From contig CAIUHP010000092.1 of assembly GCA_903899015.1 (NCBI GenBank), forward strand, positions 1 through 58,823: 58,823 nt of DNA, read 5' to 3'. Numbering within the stretch: position 1 is the stretch's first letter; every line of letters begins with the position of its first letter. Source of the DNA: an uncultured Armatimonadota bacterium (GTDB lineage: Bacteria; Armatimonadota; Fimbriimonadia; Fimbriimonadales; Fimbriimonadaceae). Below the pieces are notes generated by a model. The model did no database searches. It was not told where the DNA came from and saw nothing but the letters and a program-made list of their open reading frames with translations. Of this stretch, positions 53,842 to 58,823 are shown piece by piece. Made by a program: the position numbers and the translations under genes.

Positions 53842-55004
53842 TAATTAACTAAGCTGCTGAATTGTGGACTGTTCAGTAATTCCAGAATTTCCTTTGGCCC
53901 ACATGTTTGCGTCTTTCCACCCTTCGGCAAAATGAAGAACGTCGGCGTTGAATTTACGCCGACAGAATGTCCTACGTTTAAATCGTCGGTTACTTTCTGA
54001 TAAAGCGGATCCTTTGTATTCTTAAGGCGCGCTCGAATGTCTGCGACATCAAGGCCGCACGATTTTGCGATGCCAAGAATTTCAGCCGCTGAATCTGGTT
54101 GACGGTTAAGCCCCATGACGCTCATGGCATAGTCCCAGAATCGTCCCTTCTCCTGAGCGTACTCACCAATGACGGCTGCCGTCCGGCTCAAAGGATGCAT
54201 ATTGAGTGGGAAGTTTCGGAATATCAACCGAACTTTGCCTTGATGCTGTGTGATAAATTGCTTGACCTTCGGAGATTTATCCTGACAAGCAGGGCAGCAT
54301 AAGTCGGCGAATTCAACAACCAATAGCGGAGCACCTTCGGTACCGTAAGTTTTGGGATCTTTTGGAACCAAGTCGTTGAAACCGGGATCAACAATTTTGC
54401 CACCCGCGAGAAGCGGAGGCTTTTGGTCGCTACTGCTCATCACGCCTAAAATGACAAAAACCGCGAGAGGCAATCCGCCAATCAGCCACATGTCAACCTT
54501 GCCTACTTCACCAGAGGCGACTTCTTCCTTGCCCACTGTGCCCATCAACATCCAATAGACAATCACCGTCAGAATCATCGTGATTGCCGACGTAAGGCAG
54601 TAAGGACAGATGGCGTGAATTTTAAAGAATGACAGGTACTGCAGATAGATGCTAAAAAGCGCACCTGCACAAGCGGCAGCAAAACCAATCTTAACAAGCT
54701 TTCCATCATTCGGAACTGTCATCGTCCGAGCAATTGCCAAGCCAGCAAACAGAACATAGCCCGCAAGCCCTATGTAAGCAACTGGTAGAACTCCAAACAA
54801 CATGGAGCTAGGATCCTTCGCAACGGTTGCACAGCCATGGGTTTCCCCGCACGGCAACGTGACATTAAGGAACTTCTCAATGCTCAAAGCGCCAGCCACA
54901 AAGAGGCCGACAAAGGACAGAACAAGTAGGATGCGATTGAGCAGGTATGCCTTCACCGCATGAGTATACGTAACGGACTCGGTTTGATTCGACGTAAGAG
55001 ACAT
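53841..55004 (-). CDS. VKOR-DsbA fusion, thiol oxidase (387 aa)
   Basis: Vitamin K epoxide reductase domain: loop Cys52 and Cys58 (PCGETHGCA), four to five helices, and CPYC at 133-136. This is followed by one more helix and a DsbA-like thioredoxin domain with CPAC (237-240, with an extra Cys at 236), VRLIFRNFPLNMHPLS and GVNSTPTFFILP (cis-Pro). It forms disulfides in exported proteins, quinone-linked. Fusion of both partners is known in other phyla. Confidence 0.88.
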   Translation of the reverse strand: MSLTSNQTESVTYTHAVKAYLLNRILLVLSFVGLFVAGALSIEKFLNVTLPCGETHGCATVAKDPSSMLFGVLPVAYIGLAGYVLFAGLAIARTMTVPNDGKLVKIGFAAACAGALFSIYLQYLSFFKIHAICPYCLTSAITMILTVIVYWMLMGTVGKEEVASGEVGKVDMWLIGGLPLAVFVILGVMSSSDQKPPLLAGGKIVDPGFNDLVPKDPKTYGTEGAPLLVVEFADLCCPACQDKSPKVKQFITQHQGKVRLIFRNFPLNMHPLSRTAAVIGEYAQEKGRFWDYAMSVMGLNRQPDSAAEILGIAKSCGLDVADIRARLKNTKDPLYQKVTDDLNVGHSVGVNSTPTFFILPKGGKTQTCGPKEILELLNSPQFSSLVN

Positions 55005-55132
55005 AGGGCACCCACGATTAGCAACAAGACATAGGGTTGAGGTGGTTCCGGTATCCTAGTGTCTCCTGGTTAATCGGCGACTTTCGAACGACGAATCCCA
55101 GTTGACCTTCGACAAACCTCGGTTCCCAAGTC

Positions 55133-56512
55133 ATGATTCTTAGTCCAGAAACGCTATTAAAATCTTCGCGACCACAAATCCGCAGAGGCACCTATTTCAT
55201 TCAAACCTGGGGCTGCCAGATGAATGAAGAGGATAGCGAACAAATGGCCCTCTATTTAGAAGGGATCGGATTCGAAAAAGCGGAATCGTTTGTGGAAGCT
55301 CAAGTGATCCTTCTAAACACTTGCAGTGTCAGAAAAAAACCTGAAGACAAAGCATTTTCACTTCTGGGCGAGTTAGAAACCTTACGCCGAGGTCGAAGCG
55401 ATGTGATCATCGGAGTCTGCGGATGCATGGCTCAAGCACGAGCGGATGAAATCAGGAAGCGCGCTCCCCATGTGGACTTCGTTCTTGGAACAGGTGATAT
55501 AGGCCAGCTGCCTTCCCTGGTTGAAGAAGCATCACAACGCCGAAAGTTTCAGAAGCGAGTGGAACTTCCCGAACGGAAAGGCAAAATCGTTGACGATGTT
55601 CCCCAGAGACACCTCGGTCGAAGCCCCAAGCTGAAGTCCTTTGTTCCGATCCAATACGGTTGCGATAAGTTCTGCACTTTCTGTATCGTGCCCACCACGC
55701 GTGGACGAGAGCGCTCACGCCCTACAAACGATATCATCGAAGAAGTCACTATGCTCGCACAAGGTGGAACCAAAGAAGTTTCATTGCTTGGCCAAACGGT
55801 GAACTCCTACGGAAAGAACCTTGTCGAGGGCCGAGTGCCATTTTCCAAATTACTTTGGATGCTTAACGATATTGAGGGACTGGAACGTATCCGGTACATG
55901 TCCCCGTATCCTCGAGATTTCCGAAGTGACCTGATTGAAACGATTCGGGATTGCCCGAAGGTCATGGAGTCGGTCCACCTTCCCATTCAGTCGGGAGACG
56001 ATGCAATGCTCAAAGAGATGCATCGACTCTATACGGTGGACTCGTTCCTTGAAATCGTCGAGAATCTTCGTCGAGCCATCCCAGGAGTGGGAATGACGAC
56101 TGACGTCATCGTCGGCTATCCGGGTGAAACTGAGGAACAATTTGAGAACACGATGCGCCTGATGGAAAAAGTGCGATTCGACGGAGCCTATATGTTCGCC
56201 TATTCCATCCGACCTGGAACTCCCGCCGGAGATCGAAAAGATCAGATCCCTGAAGGAGTCAAGAAAGCAAGGCTCGCAAAGCTGATCGACCTCCAAAACA
56301 AAATCACTTGCGAGATCAACGAGACCTTCCTCGGAAAAGTCGTCGAAGTACTTGTTGAGGGACCGTCATCTCGAAATCCAGAAGTGCTTCAAGGTTATTC
56401 GAGAGATTTTCGAATGGTGCATTTTGAAGGATCACCGGACCGTAAAGGCAGACTGGCCAACGTCAAGGTAACTGGCAGTCAACAATACGGACTTCGAGGC
56501 GAATTGGTCTAG
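55133..56512 (+). CDS. miaB: tRNA-2-methylthio-N6-dimethylallyladenosine synthase MiaB (459 aa)
   Basis: UPF0004 domain with GCQMNEEDSEQ (Cys28), LLNTCSVRKK and GVCGCMAQ cysteines; radical-SAM CxxxCxxC at 177/181/184 (GCDKFCTFCIVPTTRGRERSR); and the C-terminal TRAM domain. It adds the methylthio group to tRNA. Divergent from the VKOR gene. Confidence 0.94.
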   Translation: MILSPETLLKSSRPQIRRGTYFIQTWGCQMNEEDSEQMALYLEGIGFEKAESFVEAQVILLNTCSVRKKPEDKAFSLLGELETLRRGRSDVIIGVCGCMAQARADEIRKRAPHVDFVLGTGDIGQLPSLVEEASQRRKFQKRVELPERKGKIVDDVPQRHLGRSPKLKSFVPIQYGCDKFCTFCIVPTTRGRERSRPTNDIIEEVTMLAQGGTKEVSLLGQTVNSYGKNLVEGRVPFSKLLWMLNDIEGLERIRYMSPYPRDFRSDLIETIRDCPKVMESVHLPIQSGDDAMLKEMHRLYTVDSFLEIVENLRRAIPGVGMTTDVIVGYPGETEEQFENTMRLMEKVRFDGAYMFAYSIRPGTPAGDRKDQIPEGVKKARLAKLIDLQNKITCEINETFLGKVVEVLVEGPSSRNPEVLQGYSRDFRMVHFEGSPDRKGRLANVKVTGSQQYGLRGELV

Positions 56513-56517
56513 AAATC

Positions 56518-57912
56518 ATGCTGAACAAGACGACCAGCCGAAGAGAGTTCTTAAAGAATTCGGGACAGGTCGCTCTTGGTCTCAGCTTGATCCCAAACAG
56601 CCTTCTTCAGGTCGCGAATCCTCCAAGCTCGAACCGACGAGAAGGTCTCGTCAAAGATCCCGTTATTCGATCCGGTTTAGTTTCGGCTATTCACCAGAAC
56701 CTCATTCCAGCTGCGAGTCAGAGGTTTTATCCCGGCCACTTCAGGATCAGTGCCGACGGTCGAGCTTACGGCAACGACACCACTTGGCCCGGGCTCGACT
56801 CTTGGCAAATGGCCGGTGCCTATTTACTCATAGGTCGAACCCAGCTCGTGTTGGACTATTTCCGATTTGTAAGGGCCTCCCAGCGCAAAGACGGCAACAT
56901 TCCGTTCGCAATATTCAATGGAGACACCCGCCCTGGCGGCTTCCTCAGCGGATTGAATTACCCTGATGACGTTTATCAATACGCCCCTCTTGAACGAGAG
57001 GGTGTCCCGGACTCAGCCCTTGCGATTCGAAAATGGATTGGTCTGTTTGTCCACTGGCAGCCATTGGCGGAACCTCTCGGAACGCTTGGAGCGACGTGTT
57101 ATCTGCTTACTGCTTCAGAGATTTTCGAAGCAACCAGAGACAAAGAATGGCTCCGGGACAATATTTCGTCGGTTGACCGAGCCGCTCGATATCTCTTAAC
57201 AAAGATTCATACCGATGGGTTGGTCTACGGAACCGGTTTCTATACGGAATTGCCCCCACGACGCGGCTGTGACGGTATCAGCCAGTGCTATTTGGTCCAT
57301 GCCTATCGCAAACTATCCGAACTCTATCGAGCGTTGGGTTCTCGGGACGAAGCCCACTTCTGGTCGCACGCAGCAGACCATTTAACGGACGCTTTCATTA
57401 AAGCCTTTTGGCGTACCGACCATTTCGGCGAATATCTTCACTTTGAACGCGGTCTAGTCGATTCACATGGACTGTCCGATACCAATTTCGCGGCGATTGC
57501 GTTCGGCCTCGCCGATCATTGGCACCGAGAAAAGCTCTGGCCAAAACTTGTGCAAGCACGCGAATTCTGGCTCGGAAACGTACCGACTCAAACCGTAACC
57601 AAGCCGTTCACCTACGAAGACTGGGAAGACACCGAACCCGTGAACCTGCCCATCGAGCATGGCAACGATGCAGCCGCGATGGGACGTGCCTATTATCTTG
57701 AGGCGCTGGCATGCATCAAGATGCACGATAAAGCCCGACTCCTCGAATGCACGCGTCTTGTTTGCAAGGCGGCCGAGAACGGATATTGGCGGGAAAGATA
57801 CCATCCTCAAAAAGATGGAACGGTCAAACCAGCCGGGGCGGCTAAATACTGCGAGTACCCAGCCGTTCTAACTCGTATTGTTTTGGGCAACGAATCGTTG
57901 TTCTCCAAATAA
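56518..57912 (+). CDS. Tat-exported six-hairpin glycosidase-like protein (464 aa)
   Basis: A twin-arginine leader (SRREFLKNSGQVALGLSLIP) sits at the N-terminus. The mature part has the helical pattern of (alpha/alpha)6-barrel enzymes: GLDSWQMAGAYLLIG, RKDGNIPFAIFNG, LTASEIFEATRDKEWL, YLVHAYRKLSELYRALG and NLPIEHGNDAAAMGRAYYLEALA. Exact family not recognised; catalytic acids are not certain. Acts outside the inner membrane. Five bases after miaB, perhaps co-transcribed. Confidence 0.7.
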   Translation: MLNKTTSRREFLKNSGQVALGLSLIPNSLLQVANPPSSNRREGLVKDPVIRSGLVSAIHQNLIPAASQRFYPGHFRISADGRAYGNDTTWPGLDSWQMAGAYLLIGRTQLVLDYFRFVRASQRKDGNIPFAIFNGDTRPGGFLSGLNYPDDVYQYAPLEREGVPDSALAIRKWIGLFVHWQPLAEPLGTLGATCYLLTASEIFEATRDKEWLRDNISSVDRAARYLLTKIHTDGLVYGTGFYTELPPRRGCDGISQCYLVHAYRKLSELYRALGSRDEAHFWSHAADHLTDAFIKAFWRTDHFGEYLHFERGLVDSHGLSDTNFAAIAFGLADHWHREKLWPKLVQAREFWLGNVPTQTVTKPFTYEDWEDTEPVNLPIEHGNDAAAMGRAYYLEALACIKMHDKARLLECTRLVCKAAENGYWRERYHPQKDGTVKPAGAAKYCEYPAVLTRIVLGNESLFSK

Positions 57913-57949
57913 TCCTTGTGAGCTTATGACGGGTAACCTTTAAGTCAAG

Positions 57950-58462
57950 ATGTCACTTCTCAATGCCAAAATCGGTCCCAATGCCCCTGTTACTTTCAAC
58001 ACTGTCATCGAGATCCCAAGAGGCAGCACCAACAAATACGAAGTTGACCAAGAAACCGGCTTAATTCACCTAGATCGAGTGCTGTTCTCGCCGCTTTTCT
58101 ACCCATTTGATTACGGATATATTCCGCAGACACACTATCTTGACGGCGATCCTCTCGACGTATTAGTGCTTGTAACTCATCCGACCTTCCCTGGCTGCGT
58201 CATTGAAGCGAGCGCCATCGGCGTGTTAGAGATGCGAGACGAAAAAGGCCCCGATGAGAAGATCCTATGTGTCGCTACCAAAGACCCGCGCTACGGTTAC
58301 CGAAAAGATATCGTCCAAGTGAATGAGCACACCACTAAGGAAATCACTCACTTCTTCCAAGTCTATAAAGACCTTGAAGAAAAGAACGTTGATGTCATCG
58401 GATGGCACGGACCCGACCTCGCAATCGAACTGATCCAGAAGTATCGAACCGACAGGCGATAA
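57950..58462 (+). CDS. ppa: Inorganic pyrophosphatase, family I (170 aa)
   Basis: Hydrolyses pyrophosphate. It has IEIPRGSTNKYEVDQETG, FYPFDYGYIPQTHYLDGDPLDVLVLV with the metal-binding Asp cluster, KILCVATKDPRY, and a helical C-terminus. Soluble, normal length. Near the right edge of the window with its own strong terminator. Confidence 0.94.
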   Translation: MSLLNAKIGPNAPVTFNTVIEIPRGSTNKYEVDQETGLIHLDRVLFSPLFYPFDYGYIPQTHYLDGDPLDVLVLVTHPTFPGCVIEASAIGVLEMRDEKGPDEKILCVATKDPRYGYRKDIVQVNEHTTKEITHFFQVYKDLEEKNVDVIGWHGPDLAIELIQKYRTDRR

Positions 58463-58497
58463 TCATCGAATTTTCAGAATAGATACAGGTTAACAAG

Positions 58498-58545
58498 ACT
58501 AACTGGCTTAAGGTCCAAGACCTTAAGCCAGTTAGTTCTTTATTT
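58498..58545 (+). terminator. Strong intrinsic terminator after ppa
   Basis: An exact 18-base stem (ACTAACTGGCTTAAGGTC and its complement) has a three-base loop and is followed by TCTTTATTT. Confidence 0.9.
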
Positions 58546-58579
58546 GAGTTCGAACCAGACCGAGTGGTCAATCCAAACC

Positions 58580-58703
58580 TTAAGTGTTAGCAACGAATGT
58601 TACGGTCAACGTTCCTGTTACAGTAGATGCAGTGGGAGGAAGCCCGATTGATGTGTTGCCAAGAAGCTCGACATCAACTGAGTGAGGAACGCCGTCACCA
58701 TTG
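58580..58703 (-). pseudogene. C-terminal remnant of a secreted-type protein cut by an IS
   Basis: A leftward frame reads NGDGVPHSVDVELLGNTSIG then LPPTASTVTGTLTVTFVANT and stops at 58580. It is open up to the IS3 end at 58704 but has no start of its own; the frame continues into the IS only by chance. The Thr/Val-rich ending resembles secreted surface proteins. The rest of the gene should lie beyond the IS. Confidence 0.55.
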
Positions 58704-58823
58704 TGACCTGTTCCCCTTAGGATGACCCACATGGAGTGTGAATTCCGTCTGGAATCACATCGATGAGAAAAGGCAAGCGTTACACAGAGGACGAGATCCT
58801 CAAAGTGCTCAAGGAAATCGAGG
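58704..58823 (+). mobile_element. Start of an IS3-family element (partial)
   Basis: TGACCTGTTCCCC at 58704 resembles IS3-family terminal repeats (TGA-CTG-CCCC). It is followed by a short leader and the start of an OrfA-type transposase gene. The other end lies beyond the window. Confidence 0.7.
58763..58823 (+). CDS. IS3-family transposase OrfA (partial, first 20 aa)
   Basis: The visible part is MRKGKRYTEDEILKVLKEIE, matching the helix-turn-helix start of IS3/IS911-type OrfA proteins, in which a Y/FT-x-E-x-I/K pattern opens the DNA-binding domain. The rest of OrfA and OrfB are outside the window. Confidence 0.7.
   Translation, partial: MRKGKRYTEDEILKVLKEIE

Noticed and set aside
1-58823. 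CRISPR array, rRNA or complete prophage
   Set aside because: No regularly spaced repeat array, rRNA sequence or phage structural genes were seen.

Overview
The window looks like the chromosome of a diderm bacterium of moderate GC content. It carries an RND efflux operon with a TolC channel, lipoproteins with lipoboxes, a Tat-type leader, frequent TTG and GTG starts, and many genes whose -10 box sits 5-7 bases before the start codon. The gene set (SMC, a VKOR-DsbA fusion, MoxR/DUF58/transglutaminase, a Ser/Thr kinase, Kdp plus a KimA-like permease) and the protein style suggest Armatimonadota, class Fimbriimonadia. That placement is inference; no rRNA is present to test it.

Left edge, 1 to about 4.2 kb: an accessory scar. 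Bases 1-99 are the end of an IS21-type element with three transposase-site-like repeats. Then come a 52-aa zinc-ribbon gene, the 3' half of a tRNA-like sequence (a possible attachment-site relic), a HipA-like kinase gene coupled to an unknown gene, a frameshifted ORF, the truncated N-terminus of an MmeI-like restriction-modification protein joined to an unrelated ORF, and a DUF1906 gene.

4.3 to 14.2 kb: a lipoprotein, a flavin-fold protein and a secreted protein, then a tightly packed leftward cluster MoxR - DUF58 - transglutaminase - holA - BadF-type sugar kinase - two SIS-domain proteins. 14.3 to 22.3 kb: ROK kinase, an orphan E2 acyltransferase, two secreted NTF2-like paralogues, smc and an O-methyltransferase.

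22.3 to 29.4 kb: three tandem paralogous membrane-anchored proteins of unknown function, coupled by TTGA and CTGA stop/start overlaps, then a dienelactone hydrolase, an RluD-type pseudouridine synthase, a lipoprotein and a propeller-like protein.

29.5 to 43 kb: two leftward transport operons. The first is an AbrB-like regulator, TolC, a membrane-fusion lipoprotein and an RND pump with two probable extra membrane helices. The second is a potassium operon: a 34-aa membrane peptide, kdpF, kdpA, kdpB, kdpC and a KimA-like permease, with no kdpDE nearby.

43.4 to 58.5 kb: housekeeping genes rpmA, rplU, asd, guaA, mnmA, miaB and ppa, with an AraC-type regulator, an M28 peptidase, a Ser/Thr kinase carrying eight CxxC knuckles, an AI-2E-type permease, a YtxH-like protein, a VKOR-DsbA fusion and a Tat-exported six-hairpin glycosidase-like protein. 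Right edge: an IS3-family element begins at about 58704 and interrupts a leftward gene, so insertion sequences lie at both ends of the window.
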